Source: Cymbomonas tetramitiformis (lineage: Eukaryota; Chlorophyta; Pyramimonadophyceae; Pyramimonadales; Pyramimonadaceae). From it: 64,000 nt of DNA. Below are positions 23,501 through 34,038 of the stretch, piece after piece. A program made the translations under genes and the position numbers. Location of the stretch: positions 1-64,000 of the forward strand of contig LGRX02013910.1 in assembly GCA_001247695.2 (NCBI GenBank), written 5' to 3'. Position 1 is the first letter of the stretch. Each line of letters opens with the position of its first letter. Below the pieces are notes generated by a model, which was not told where the DNA came from, did not search any database, and was given only the letters and a program-made list of their open reading frames with translations.

Positions 23501-25018
23501 AATGATCCACCATGGAGATATGATAAAAACAAGATGATGCTCATACTAGATAGGCATGTAGATTTTGTGGGCGACTTACATGACGAATAACTTGTTCATT
23601 TCATAGATGGAATTATTCTGTATATTAATATGTATATATGTAGTAAAAGCCCTATGGAAAGCCTGGATATATCATGAATCATCACCCTATGCTCACCCTA
23701 TGAAACCTGAATGGTTATACCTATGGAAACCCTTTCACAGGTACGGTATCCCTTGGGAAACATGTTTCCATACGGATGATATACCTACGGAAGACCTTTC
23801 CACTGGGTGGCTCACCCCTGGGAAAGCTCATTCCATAGGCTGGCTATACCTATGGAACTCGGTTCCATACGTACGGTATACGTCAAGGTATGGCTTACGC
23901 GAGGTCGACTTTACACAAAACTTCGGAAAATATTATTATTCGATAAACATGTCGCTTAAACCAATCTAAACATATTGCGCGCTCTGGGTATACAATTGAC
24001 CCAGGCATTGAAAAGTTATGGCCGATACCGCTCGGTTACCTCCCATACTTAACCATACTTAAGAGCACACTTCAATCGCATTTATCTCACGATCTAGAAA
24101 ATCGGAAGTTTTGTGTAAAGTCGACCTCGCGTAAGCCATACCTTGACGTGTGGAAACGTATTCCATATGGATACTATAGGTATCGACTTTGCCACCTGTA
24201 TCAGGAGTATACCTACGGCATGCTCACCCTGTGTTATCCCTATAGCTAACCCTATGGAAACCCCTATGGAATTACGTCTTTATTGACCGAGAATACGCAG
24301 AATGAATTGTATATTTCCATAGGTATACTATCCCTATGGGGGCCCTATGGAAAGCCCTATGGAATTACGTTGATATTCCCGAGAATACGCAGAGTGAATT
24401 ATACGTTTCCATAGGCCTACCATACCTATGGCATCCCTATGGAAGGCCCTATGGAATTACGACTTTATTCCCGAGAATACGCAGGGCGAATTGTACATTT
24501 CCATAGGTGTACTATCGCTATGCCCGCCCTATGGAAAACCTTGTGGAAAACTCATAGTATACGCTAAGTTTCCATAGGTGCGCTATCCGTACGCCCGCCC
24601 TACGCCCGCCCTTGGACATGCCTATGGAAAGCGTATGGGAAAGTTATATTTTCCATAGGGCTTTCCATCGGCCCCCTATGCCTATAGCCGCCCTATGGAA
24701 GGGTTTACATTTTCCATAGGGTTTTCCATAGTCCTGGTTATGCCTATAGTCGTCCTATGGAAATGTTTACTTTTCCATAGGGTGATTATACGGCCTTCCA
24801 TGCCTATGGAACGTCCTTTTCCATAGGCATACAGCCCTATAGAAACCCTATGGAAACTCCAAAAGGGGGTATCCCTATGGAAATACCCTATGGAAAACTT
24901 TCCAAGCCTTTGGAAAATATTTCCGGATTTTCCCGAGCGTTCCCAAGGGCGGGCATAGGGAGGGCACAGGGATGACATGCCTATGGAAAGCTTTCCCAAG
25001 GGTTGCAGATCTGTAGGG
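20529..25018. repeat. Right part of the CACTA element: TTTCCATAGG and CCACCCTATG arrays
   Basis: TTTCCATAGG motifs crowd 20765-21600 and 23640-25018. Related CACCCTATG words fill the introns of the transposase remnant at 22085-22370 and 22975-23170. The motif therefore spread into introns as well as the subterminal ends. At 23890-24160 the stretches starting CGTCAAGGTATGGCTTACGC and its inverse form an inverted repeat about 240 bp apart. Confidence 0.85.
21697..23590 (+). pseudogene. CACTA tnp2-type transposase, internally deleted
   Basis: Exon 1 (21697-22014) begins MPPCPCTVCRL and includes the His/Tyr/Trp stretch usual at the N-terminus of tnp2 proteins, then an acidic Asp/Gly-rich run. 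A 429-bp intron (GT at 22015, AG at 22442-22443) joins in frame to exon 2 (22444-22960). Exon 2 has the tnp2-like C-x3-C and C-x2-C pattern (VCRNECTIF, TQCLHCHKLRC) followed by SRRNGRLIPGKPY. A strong donor GTAAGT follows at 22961. The last block (23194-23590) has YGELLKIYSIPIGRKQFVFL and a WFP motif like the C-terminal DUF4216 region of these proteins, but the join with exon 2 is out of frame. The DDE catalytic centre, which should lie between the last two blocks, is missing. It is not a functional transposase. Confidence 0.7.
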
Positions 25019-25134
25019 CATGTTACGCCGTGAGAAGTCGATGACTATAATCATATCAAATTTTAATTTACCATCATATCACAGTCTTCATCGGAGCATA
25101 ACACAATGACACAAGGAGCCGGTGTCTCTTTATC

Positions 25135-25731
25135 TTAAGCAGGGGCGGATTTCCGCCTTCGACGAGCATCTGCCCGTGGAGGTGAGGAAGCAGCTCTCTT
25201 CCCAGCGATTCCCGCGCTCGCTCGCCGTGGCCTCGTTGATTTTTGGGGGGCCGAGGATTTTGATTCACAGCAAGCATCGCACATACCGTTACACAACTTT
25301 GTGTCACCTTCCTCCGCGAAATGCTCCATAAGTAAGCGATGTCTGCATATTTGCTTCACATTTTGAGAAAACTGTTCTATTTCGACCAATTTGCGCCTCC
25401 GTGCCTCCTTCGTGACCAAATCCTTTTGAAAGTTTTTCCTGATCACTTGAACAGTTTTTGCTGAGAACAACATCAGGCACTTGGCAATTGCCCCATCTCT
25501 GCCGGCCCTGCCAACCTCTTGGACATACCCTTCCATAGATTGTGGCATGCTGTGATGCACGATCCAACGAACATCGCCCTTGTCCACCGACCCCCATCCC
25601 AAATGCGGTGGTTGCTACCACTATTCTAGTTTCTCCTCGCATCCAAGCATTGTACACTTGCGATCGTTGTGCCGTATTCAATTCTCCATGATAGTGAGCT
25701 GCTTTAATACTGTCACCGCCTTGCTTTGCTC
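25135..25731 (-). pseudogene. RecQ DNA helicase, C-terminal fragment
   Basis: On the minus strand from about 25731 the frame reads GDSIKAAHYHGELN, then ATTAFGMG (motif V), then, after a 4-bp insertion near 25580 that shifts the frame, VDKGDVRWIVHHS and QEVGRAGRDG (motif VI). The RecQ zinc-binding module follows (ICRHRLLMEHF, then CNGMCDAC) and a basic Ser/Arg-rich tail. The N-terminal helicase domain with the Walker motifs is absent upstream, where a tandem repeat begins. The fragment lies 117 bp outside the CACTA right end. RecQ unwinds DNA in repair; this copy is broken by both truncation and frameshift. Confidence 0.88.
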
Positions 25732-25732
25732 A

Positions 25733-26090
25733 ATCATCTCCGCCACGCTTAGCTTGCGCTATTCTGCGAAAGTACCCTATCAGCCATGCGTTTTAAAGGG
25801 CCCTAGAGGCCTCCCATTCGCAAGCAAGCAAGAAGAAATAAAAGTTAGAGTTCACACCTGCAATATGCCGTCGAGATTGAGCGATTCCGTTAACTATAGA
25901 GCGTTTAATCCATCATCTCCGCCACGCTTAGCTTGCGCTAATCTGCGAAAGTACCCTATCATCCATGCGTTTTAAAGGGCCCTAGAGGCCTCCCATTCGC
26001 AAGCGATCAAGAAGAAATAATAGTTAGAGGTCATAACTTGAATATTCCGTCGAGTTTGCTCCATTACGTTAACTACACAGCTTGCAATAA
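25733..26090. repeat. Two direct repeats of 179 bp
   Basis: Copies start ATCATCTCCGCCACGCTTAG at 25733 and 25912 with about 90% identity by eye. The first begins exactly where the RecQ reading frame ends. Confidence 0.9.
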
Positions 26091-26184
26091 ATTATCGTAT
26101 CCTCGTTTTCGGCTGTTGGTTTAACCTATTTGCGGGGAAAAGAGATAGCGAAAACGGGCATTTGAGCGCTTTTGCCAAGTAATG

Positions 26185-26274
26185 CCAGAGTTTCTCCGAG
26201 CCTCTTCCATCAACTGTAACGTCGACCCTCGCGTGTCGCAGGCCGCGCAGCGGCCGCGCTCGGAGAAACTCTGG
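26185..26274. repeat. Inverted repeat, 17-bp arms
   Basis: CCAGAGTTTCTCCGAGC (26185-26201) is repeated in inverse at 26258-26274. It encloses GC-rich DNA with GCGGCCGC. It lies 150-240 bp upstream of the phosphatase start and could be a foldback element or a regulatory hairpin. Confidence 0.7.
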
Positions 26275-26427
26275 GAACAAGAGTACCTAGAGCCCCTACT
26301 GTAGTAGTTTCACAGATTTCCGAACGAAATTGAATTTCTTTGATCTTTTGTTTGAGGCCAGACTCTCTGATGCAAGCAGGTCTCAACGTCTCAACACTTC
26401 AAATTCTCTTCCCTCAGGAGGAATCGA

Positions 26428-27944
26428 ATGGCAAGGCAAAATACCGAAAGTTATGCCATCCTGCTTCGGCATGCAAGTGCCGTTAAGGAGGAGGTACCGA
26501 ATTTACTGTCCTTTCCGTCCTTTTCATAGAACACGCCACTTCCAGAGCCTTGAAACAACCGTGTTTTGTGCAGGTTAATGGCGAGAACCCTTTGAGCGAT
26601 GAGGGTATCGTGCAATCAGGGTGCGTCGCGATAGAAATTTTTGCTGCGCTCACAGGTCTAAAAGTAACCAAAGTGCGTATATTGCACTCCCACAAGCTGA
26701 GGGCGCAGCAGACAGCAGAAATAATACATAAGGTTTGATTTTCGCAAACTGCACGTTTACTTGGCTGAAGTGACCGTTCGAACAGCGGCACTGGCACTTC
26801 TGGCTCTGGTTTCTGGACTAACTTTTTCGTTTATTTTGCTTCAGGAGTTCGAAGCTAATAACATCTCAGCAGAAGTGCGAGCGAAACCCAGCTCCTGCCT
26901 TCATTTTTAGCCTTTTCTCATCGCTTGTTGTGAAATTGCGTTGACTGCTATCTGGGAACCCCTTGTTTTCCATGGTGATTCGTCCCTACATGTCCCGGTG
27001 CTGGTATACTTTCGAGCCATTTGTGCATTCTGATGGCCGCACGTTCACATGGCCGACATTTTCCGCACTTCCACAAATTCACATGACTGAGATATGTTGA
27101 TGAAGCACAGTAAAGAAAATCGGCTCCCAATAGCGGAGAGGGTTTTCCCGCTTGTGGTGACAGTCATTCTTCAGCCAGTGGTTTTCTGTGGCAGATTGCT
27201 CTGGCTAAAGAGTTAAAAGCAGGAGAAGCTCCGGAAAAGATGCAGGTTTGATCGATTTTTCAACCCTAAACCCTGAGTACAAGTTACCAACTTGAATAAG
27301 CAAAGTTGTGACGCAACCGCTGTCGGATGATGAACACTTCACAGTTGTTTTCTATGAATATTTGCAGGCTAAGCTAATTCAAGAAAGACTTGTGGGAAAT
27401 GGTGCGACAGTCTTGGTAATAATTCTTATTGTTCACCTTTCTCTTTCGTCACACTTCAATCGCTATCTGAGGAAACGGCCTGTATGAGGCTTGAAGCGCA
27501 GCTTGCGTGAATTTACGTGCCTGTGATTTCAAACGTCAGGTGGGCCACCTCCCTCACCTACATAAGCTAGCCCAAATTCTGGGTTTCGACGCCTTGTCCG
27601 AGGAAGATTTCCCAAACGCGAGTGGGGTGCTTTTCGAGGTACATGCCTATTCGTGCCAATTCCACACTTCATACAGATCTTACGTGCAAGCACCATGAAC
27701 ACTTCTCCATCCCAGCTGCCTGTTCACGCTTTATATACTCTTATGCGCAAGCGTCATGAAGACCTCTCCATATCCACACCTCTGGGTTGAATGTCGCAGA
27801 GTTAGGCATATTGATTTTTTCCTTCTATTTTTTTACTGTTTTTACTAACTCCTTCTCAAGCAAGCTTCTCATTCTTCTGTGCAGTTTCCGTACCTAGACG
27901 ACACAGCCGAGGAGTGGGGTATGATAAAGAAAATTGGCGACTAA
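26428..27944 (+). CDS. SixA-type histidine phosphatase, six exons
   Basis: Exons: 26428-26493, 26574-26732, 27195-27245, 27368-27415, 27540-27638, 27885-27944 (160 codons plus stop TAA). All five introns begin GT, end AG and are phase 0; their sizes are 80, 462, 122, 124 and 246 bp. The product matches SixA phosphohistidine phosphatases in length (about 160 residues) and motifs. LLRHASA at residues 12-18 holds the catalytic His of the RHG family. PLSDEG, then ILHSHKLRAQQTAE, carries the second Arg, and VGHLPHLHKLAQIL carries the second catalytic His. Such enzymes remove phosphate from phosphohistidine proteins. The start is the first ATG before LLRHA. No signal peptide is seen, so the product is probably cytosolic or imported by an unseen signal. 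It is the only intact host gene in the window. Confidence 0.93.
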
Positions 27945-29648
27945 GACGCATGGATGAGATGTAAAAGTTGGTTGGCTAGATGTGTACCATCCCACAAGAA
28001 AGAGTATCGGAGCTATGCATTTTTATCAGTTTCCACTTCTTTCAAAAGGGAAATGGAAGTGTGGACGGGGACCTTCTGAGCCCGGAAATGCGTTTGTCAA
28101 ATTGATGCCATATGTGCTTCGGTCAGGGCGTTCCCAATATCCGTAGCTTTTTGAGATGTAAAGAGGGACCATCGGCGCAGACCACCACGTCCGGGGCTTA
28201 TTACGGAAATTACGGATGTGTGGACCGTTTATCGTGCATAGTAGTTTGATTGATTGGCCTCTTCTCTCAGACTCAACCCACGAGACACACGGAAACATGA
28301 TACGCATAGAAGCGTCTTTTCAGTAGACTCGCTCCACTATAGTTGTTGCTTGCATCGGGAAGAGGACAAGCCAAACTACTGACAAATGAAAATGCAAGGG
28401 CTGCCAGCCCGACACGTCGGATTGCACCTAACTTCATAGTTAACGGTCTATGCTGCCGTCGATCATAAATGGAGAATAACGAAGATGTCGTTCATGTTCG
28501 TTGTGAGGCAAGGATATCCAGGTTCGCTGAACAGTGCATATATGAGCCTTTATTTCACCATCACTGGGACATTCGAGACCGCAGATGACCATATGAGTAG
28601 GAAAGAGTTTATATCCAAAACCTTATCCTTTTCACCTCTTCTTCTGAGCAAGCACGACGATCCGTCAGTCACGGCTGGTGAGAATGAATATATACAGTAT
28701 GGACGGTAATATGTGTAGAAAGTTTCCCCTTTATTACTTTTCAATTAAGAATAACGTATCCAATCAGATTGTATGCGTTACACTGTACACTTGTGGATCT
28801 GTTTGTTGCAAAATCAATTAGCTTGAAAAGACACCAAAAACTAAGATACCGACGACTCTCAAAGCCCTGTGGTCATGTCCTAGGTTTTTGGCGGGGCTGG
28901 ATTAGTCGGTAAATGTGACTAATTTTGGGCGATCTGAAATCTGATGAATCTTGTGCGATCGATTCACCAACAAATCTTGTTATTGTTACCGTAAGGACCC
29001 CTTATCTTCCATATCCGCTTCCTTTGAGCAATCAGGTGACATTCATTTCAATCATTTGCGGCTGATTTGGATTTTGGCTTGGTAGAGTAGGAAAGGTGTC
29101 GTATGCCATCATACGAGTTCCTCGCACAATAGATGTGCGTGCCGCCCTGAAGGGGATGGGATATGTTAACACTTAAATGACATCTCCCCAAAATCAGTAT
29201 ATGAATATCAGCTTTGGCATATGCCTTCACGTTTATGAGCACCAAATGCATGTTTGGCAAATTGTCGAGGCACACATGATATATCTCCATTGACCAGACA
29301 CATCCCTGGGCCCATCTCAACGCCGCCTAAGCGTTTTAGCTCACAAATTGCACCCATGACATCGGCTCGAAGGGAAGCGATTTCTCAAGAACTGCAAATT
29401 ATATTACATGATATTCGATTGAACGTTATGGGCACCCAATAAACACAATGTTATGCATTTCTGGTATTTATAAGGGCAACCCCGATATTTGAAGACACTC
29501 TGACAATGTGCCGGTTCGGGCCGCGGCGTACATACCATGTTCTTGGAAATCGCCGTTTTAGCCGGTTATATCCGGCATATGCCGGTAATCAACCATACTT
29601 ACCGCGTTACTGGTAATAGTGCAGTAAGTGTTGGCGAATCGTATTTAG
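27945..29648. other. No gene recognised
   Basis: AT-rich sequence with only short, featureless ORFs on both strands (for example 28026-28307 and 29048-29320, minus). It may hold the 3' region of the phosphatase gene. The target of the outer hAT, GTATTTAG, is at 29641-29648. Confidence 0.5.
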
Positions 29649-30201
29649 CAAGGCCCGGTATCCATAACGCGATAAATCCGATAAATCGGTTGATCGGACT
29701 TATCCTTATCGATCGATACGTAAGTTCTCACGACTTATCAAAAATAGCATTATCGGTCGACGAGTTCGATGGACTTATCAGTCGATTACTTCGATAGTTC
29801 GATTGACTTATTCATATCACTCGTCGACAAGTTCAATTGACCTCGATTATCGATCGATTAGTTCAAACACGATTGCAAAATCGATTAGTCGTTATTTCGC
29901 GTTCGTGGTAGATAACGATAATACTGCACAATTGCACAATACGTGAGATTGAAATCCATATATCACGATATCGTATCTTATATCATGGAGGTACCCATCT
30001 AAACAATGATATCCAGGATGTCGTCGATCCTGAGATCCAAGCACATTCTGGTTTGATTGGCCTGCAGGCGATGCCATGCTTGCGTATAGACCATATATTA
30101 AAGAGAGGGATGAGTGGGATTTATCCATTCCGTGTCACAATTCAGCAACGCCTGCCGCAGCCAGCGCCTCATATCATCGTTAAATATCATCGTTCACCGC
30201 G

Positions 30202-30393
30202 ATGGCTCGTGGCAAATGCCCTAAGCGCAAGAGGACCGCCGAGGTCGTGTTGTTGTTGTTAGCTACCCCTGCTATAACAACAGGGGTAGAACGTACCTTC
30301 AGTGCATGTGGGCAGATGCACTCTGATTTGCCGGAAAGTGTGCCTGAAGGTACACTAGAACAGTCACTTATGGCTTCTATTAATACAATTTAA
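30202..30393 (+). pseudogene. hAT transposase C-terminal dimerisation remnant
   Basis: The frame ends with ATPAITTGVERTFSACG, the hATC signature (ER-FS-G), then a helix containing LEQSLMASIN and a stop. Only about 550 bp separate this from the left end of the element, so the BED finger and catalytic core are gone. It belongs to the outer hAT (29649-63105), not to the hAT at 15382, whose own C-terminus differs (VERIFSSAGR). Confidence 0.75.
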
Positions 30394-30766
30394 AGTTGAA
30401 TTTTTGGAACCTGTCTTGTCATATCGATAGTTATCATGTGCAGAATCGATACTTATCATGATTAATCGGGCACACTTTGATTATTCATATCGATCGATTA
30501 GTTCAACAGACTCATTCATATCAATCGATTATTACTTCGATTGACTTATTCATATCATTCGATAAGTTCAATTGACTTATTCACGTAATGTCATATCAGT
30601 CTTAGGGGTTTGTATGCAATGTACCGACGGCCAGGGCGGTGAGACACAGTGCAAGTGACACGGCTCTCCGAGGGGGGAAAAGAGGAGGCAGACCTAGTCC
30701 GAGAAAATGGTACTGGGGCCACGGGGATGTTTTTCGTCATCAGGGAAAAGGGAGGGGGGGAGCGGG

Positions 30767-30786
30767 NNNNNNNNNNNNNNNNNNNN
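30767..30786. other. Assembly gap, 20 N
   Basis: Twenty N bases just before the 185-bp satellite, after a poly-G-rich stretch. The real length is unknown, and the satellite may be collapsed here. Confidence 1.
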
Positions 30787-31450
30787 GCCAAACAGCCGAG
30801 GCTTCCCGTGCGTCCTAGAGCACGAAACTTGGCACGAATACTGCCAAGATACATATATTTAAGTTACTTGAAGCTCAAGGCTTCAAGTTACTTGTGCGCG
30901 AAACGCGCAATTTATTTCTAAGGCGGATGTTTTGGGTTTGGGTTCGAACGTGACACCCAAACCCAAAGATGCCAAACAGCCGAGGGCTTCCCGTGCGTCC
31001 TAACGCACGAAACTTGGCGCGAATACTACCATGGTACATATATTTAAGTTACCAGAAGCTCAAGGCTTCAAGTTACTTGTGCGCGAAACGCGCAATCTAT
31101 TTCTAAGGCAGATGTTTTGGGTTTGGGTTCGAACGTGACACCCAAACCCAAAGATGCCAAACAGCCGAGGGCTTCCCGTGCGTCCTAGAGCACGAAACTT
31201 GGCACACATACTGCCAAGATACATATCTTTGAGTTACTTGAAGCTCAAGGCTTCAAGTTACTTGTGCGCGAAACGCGCAATTTATTTCTAAGGCAGATGT
31301 TTTGGGTTTGGGTTCGAACGTGACACCCAAACCCAAAGATGCCAAACAGCCGAGGGCTTCCCGTGCGTCCTAGAGCACGAAACTTGGCACACATACTGCC
31401 AAGATACATATCTTTGAGTAACTTGAAGCTCAAGGCTTCAAGTTACTTAC
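30787..31450. repeat. Satellite, about 185-bp unit, four copies
   Basis: GCCAAACAGCCGAGG recurs at 30787, 30970, 31156 and 31339. Each unit holds the pair CAAACCCAAA/TTTGGGTTTG and CTTGAAGCTCAAGGCTTCAAG, so units contain palindromes. Unit 2 is the most diverged. The array stops at the assembly gap on the left. Confidence 0.92.
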
Positions 31451-31572
31451 TTTTTTCAAGCAGAACACGCCGTGAGTGTCTATTGTGGCAAAGATGGCAA
31501 ATAATAAAAGTCATTATGCGTAAAGAGTCGTTATTCACGGCCGTGACTTTTAGATTCACGGCCGTGAATCTT

Positions 31573-31630
31573 TCCGAATGGAACCAAAAACCGTTCGATT
31601 AAAATCGAACGGTTTTTGGTTCCATTCGGA
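31573..31630. repeat. Perfect inverted repeat, 28-bp arms, 2-bp loop
   Basis: The arm TCCGAATGGAACC...TTCGATT (31573-31600) is followed by AA and its exact inverse (31603-31630). Two CACGGCCGTG palindromes lie just upstream (31538-31567). Such a structure would extrude as a cruciform or form a hairpin in RNA. Confidence 0.97.
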
Positions 31631-31904
31631 CATATGGACATCACGGCAAGACAACTCTTCAGTGTAATATTTCGCATGGCATGGGGATAGCTCAACAGGT
31701 GCAGTACAGCGTCATGGATGCATGCACCGGTCATAGCCGGATGACATAAAGAAAACTTATTCTAAATTAACGATGAAAATGGGTTATTCTAAAATTATGA
31801 AAAAATATTCTAAATTAAATAGCCTACCGGCCGAAGGTCTGCGTTTAGGATTTTAGGGATTTTGGATTTTTAAGGGTTATTATTATTATTATTATTATTG
31901 GGGG

Positions 31905-32080
31905 TTGTTCCCGGGCGCGTGGCTCGGGGAAAGGAGGGGAGAAGGGGGGGTAAATATTGGCGGGCCGAAGGTGCGTGAGCAGGGGAAAGGAAGGGGACAT
32001 GGGGGCAGAAGGGAGGGGGAATTGCGGGCCGAAGGTACTCAGCCCGGGGAAAGGAAAGGGGAAGGGGGGGATGAGAAGGG
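31905..32080. repeat. G-rich imperfect repeats
   Basis: Units starting GCGGGCCGAAGGT, followed by GGGGAAAGGA-type runs, recur two to three times. Many G-runs are present. Compact LTR element C inserted into the final G-run. Confidence 0.7.
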
Positions 32081-32082
32081 GG

Positions 32083-32258
32083 TGCTAGAGACATGCACAG
32101 CAGCCAAGGGGAGAACGCTCCTGGCAGACATAGAACGCACTCAATAATAGATAAACTTACGGGATAAATACCCGGACAGACACAAGCAGAGTCACCGAAG
32201 ATGACATACCGGAAATGATACGTGACAATACGAACATGTCACAGTGTCAATTCTAGCA
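32083..32258 (-). repeat. 3' LTR of element C
   Basis: Pairs with 33860-34038; a few substitutions and one 3-bp length difference. Confidence 0.93.
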
Positions 32259-32700
32259 CACCACCTCACCTGAGGTGGCTCTACAGCTTGATGTGAATGT
32301 CACCACCCTAGCTACTAGAGTGTACATCTAATGAGAATGTTATGAGTCTCGTAGCTAGTCCGGATCACAAGTGAAAAGAAATGAACAGAGGATGCCGAAT
32401 AAACATATAACTAGTCAGTTCAGCCCACATGGGAAAGATTGCTGAGTCAAATTCCTGCCGGCTAGTGGTCAGCAACTAGCACCTGTGCCGCCTGTCTGTT
32501 CATAAGAAAAATGTCTGCAGGATCGGAGCTGCCTGTCGGCTTAGCTGGGCATCGATTGCGAACTGAAAGAGGTCTTATCTGCCTGAAGAATTCGACTTAC
32601 TGAAACCAGCTTTCCGCAAGTGGTCAACACTCCAATCACAAAATACATCCCAGCTAGTGGTCGAAACACGAGATAAGAGCTCTGCCTGTTCGTTTAGAAA

Positions 32701-33783
32701 TTATGATGACCCAGAAGAATAGCCCTCGTAGGAGTCGCTGCTGGCACCACCAGGCCCAGAGTCGTAGTGGTCTCCATAATCGTAATCGGAGTGGTCAGCC
32801 TCGTCCTCGTAAGCACCACCAGAGTCGTGCCCCTCGTGATCGTCGGAGTGATTGATGTAGAACTCATCGTCGTTGTCATCGAGAACTGGGTCAACGCGCT
32901 CTGAAGAGAGCGAAGCGTTACCAGTCGAAATAAATGTTGGCGGTAAAAATTCTGTTGCTGCAGCGTCGAAAAGACCGCCAGATTCCCCCTCCTGGAAGCC
33001 TGTGCCCAGAGAGGAGTGCTGTACCAATTGAGAGGTAAAGAATTTCGGAGAAGCCAAGTGGCCATGATTCCCCTGTTCCCCCTCCAAATCGTCCTCAGAC
33101 TCATCGTAGTACCCAAGTGGGTATTCCGATTCATCTTCGCTCTCACTACCTTCATAAACTGCACGATTGTCCTGTCCAGTGTCAACCATATAACGCGAAT
33201 CCGCAGAATGATAGATGTGACGCTCGACACGAACAGGAGGAGCCTGTCGTGTGAGCCTGCGCGTACTGGATGAGCCAGTCGCGGGTCTCGTGGTCGTGAT
33301 CTGTGACGAAACAGATTGGGTGTCCAAAATCGCGGACCCATTGCCAACGCCCTTCTCACAGAAAGTCACGGCCGGAATCAAAGAGCAATCGGACGCAACA
33401 CCACCAACTGCTGCGTCCCCTGAAACAATGAGATTCAAAATATTCGGCTCGAAAGTTGCTGGAGGCTGCGGTAATTTCTGTGAAGCACTCCGAAAATGAT
33501 CGAGCGCTCTAGCTTGGGCTTGGCACAAAGAAATGAGCTGAGCGCGTTTGGAAATAGAGACCTTCCCCAATTTCCCGTCACACGATAACAAAAGAGCATG
33601 AAGCTCTCCATCGGACAAAACATCTACGAGAGCCATCGCGGAAAAATGATCCGTCGAAGAAAGCGAACGTGCGAATAAAAATGCCGATACCACACTGTCG
33701 TAATTTCCCCGAACGACTGCCGACTGTCCAAGCGAGAGCGAGAATGTGATTCCGTAGGCCGCGATAAAGATGGCTACGCTCAA
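32701..33783 (-). CDS. ORF of compact LTR element C, acidic protein of unknown function
   Basis: A 360-residue frame fills the element between the LTRs. It starts with a hydrophobic stretch (MSVAIFIAAYGITFSLSLG) that could be a signal or anchor. A Leu/Ala-rich helical part follows (residues 45-100). The C-terminal half is low-complexity, dominated by Asp, Glu, Ser, Tyr and Gly, and ends in an Asp/Tyr/His-rich tail. No zinc knuckle, protease or polymerase motif is visible. By position it should replace gag. It has no obvious similarity to the ORFs of B or D. The frame is intact, which suggests recent activity or selection. Confidence 0.6.
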   Translation of the reverse strand: MSVAIFIAAYGITFSLSLGQSAVVRGNYDSVVSAFLFARSLSSTDHFSAMALVDVLSDGELHALLLSCDGKLGKVSISKRAQLISLCQAQARALDHFRSASQKLPQPPATFEPNILNLIVSGDAAVGGVASDCSLIPAVTFCEKGVGNGSAILDTQSVSSQITTTRPATGSSSTRRLTRQAPPVRVERHIYHSADSRYMVDTGQDNRAVYEGSESEDESEYPLGYYDESEDDLEGEQGNHGHLASPKFFTSQLVQHSSLGTGFQEGESGGLFDAAATEFLPPTFISTGNASLSSERVDPVLDDNDDEFYINHSDDHEGHDSGGAYEDEADHSDYDYGDHYDSGPGGASSDSYEGYSSGSS

Positions 33784-33859
33784 AATAAAGATAGAGCGAA
33801 TACGAAATAAAATTCACGCTAAAAATCACAATACGCAAGCGTAAAGTGGTCCCATAACC

Positions 33860-34038
33860 TGCTAGGGACAGGCACAGCAGCCAAGGGGAGAACGCTCCCG
33901 GCAGACATAGAACGAACTCAATAATAGATAAACTTACGGGATAAATACCCGGACAGACACAAGCAGAGCAGTCACCGAAGATGACATACCGGAAATGACA
34001 CGTGACAGTACGAACATGTCACAGTGTCAATTCTAGCA
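33860..34038 (-). repeat. 5' LTR of element C
   Basis: Pairs with 32083-32258. Confidence 0.93.

Larger units (their letters stand above)
11679..25018 (+). mobile_element. CACTA/EnSpm-type DNA transposon (13.3 kb) with nested insertions
   Basis: The first 43 bases (starting CCCTACAGATCTGCAACCCT) are repeated perfectly in inverse at 24976-25018. The 3-bp duplication CAT flanks both ends (11676-11678, 25019-25021). A 3-bp duplication and a C(A/C)CTACA-like terminus match the EnSpm superfamily. Subterminal zones of 1.2 kb (left) and over 2 kb (right) are packed with TTTCCATAGG in both orientations. The transposase gene (21697-23590) is of tnp2 type but internally deleted. A hAT (15382-20528) sits inside; without it the element would be about 8.2 kb. 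Confidence 0.93.
32083..34038 (-). mobile_element. Compact LTR retroelement C (2.0 kb)
   Basis: LTRs of 176 and 179 bp (32083-32258, 33860-34038) run from TGCTAG to CTAGCA, an extended terminal inverse. GGGGG flanks both sides (32078-32082, 34039-34043). On the minus strand the primer-binding site GGTTATGGGACCAC follows the 5' LTR (33859 downward), matching the initiator tRNA-Met anticodon loop over GGTTATGGG. GGTGAGGTGGTG precedes the 3' LTR. One ORF, no polymerase. Confidence 0.93.

Noticed and set aside
25304..25681. Separate 125-residue gene
   Set aside because: It is the upstream frame of the frameshifted RecQ fragment, not a distinct protein.
29649..30600. Calling the outer hAT a short solo fragment
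   Set aside because: The matching inverse end and the same 8-bp duplication at 63106 make a single interrupted element the simpler reading.
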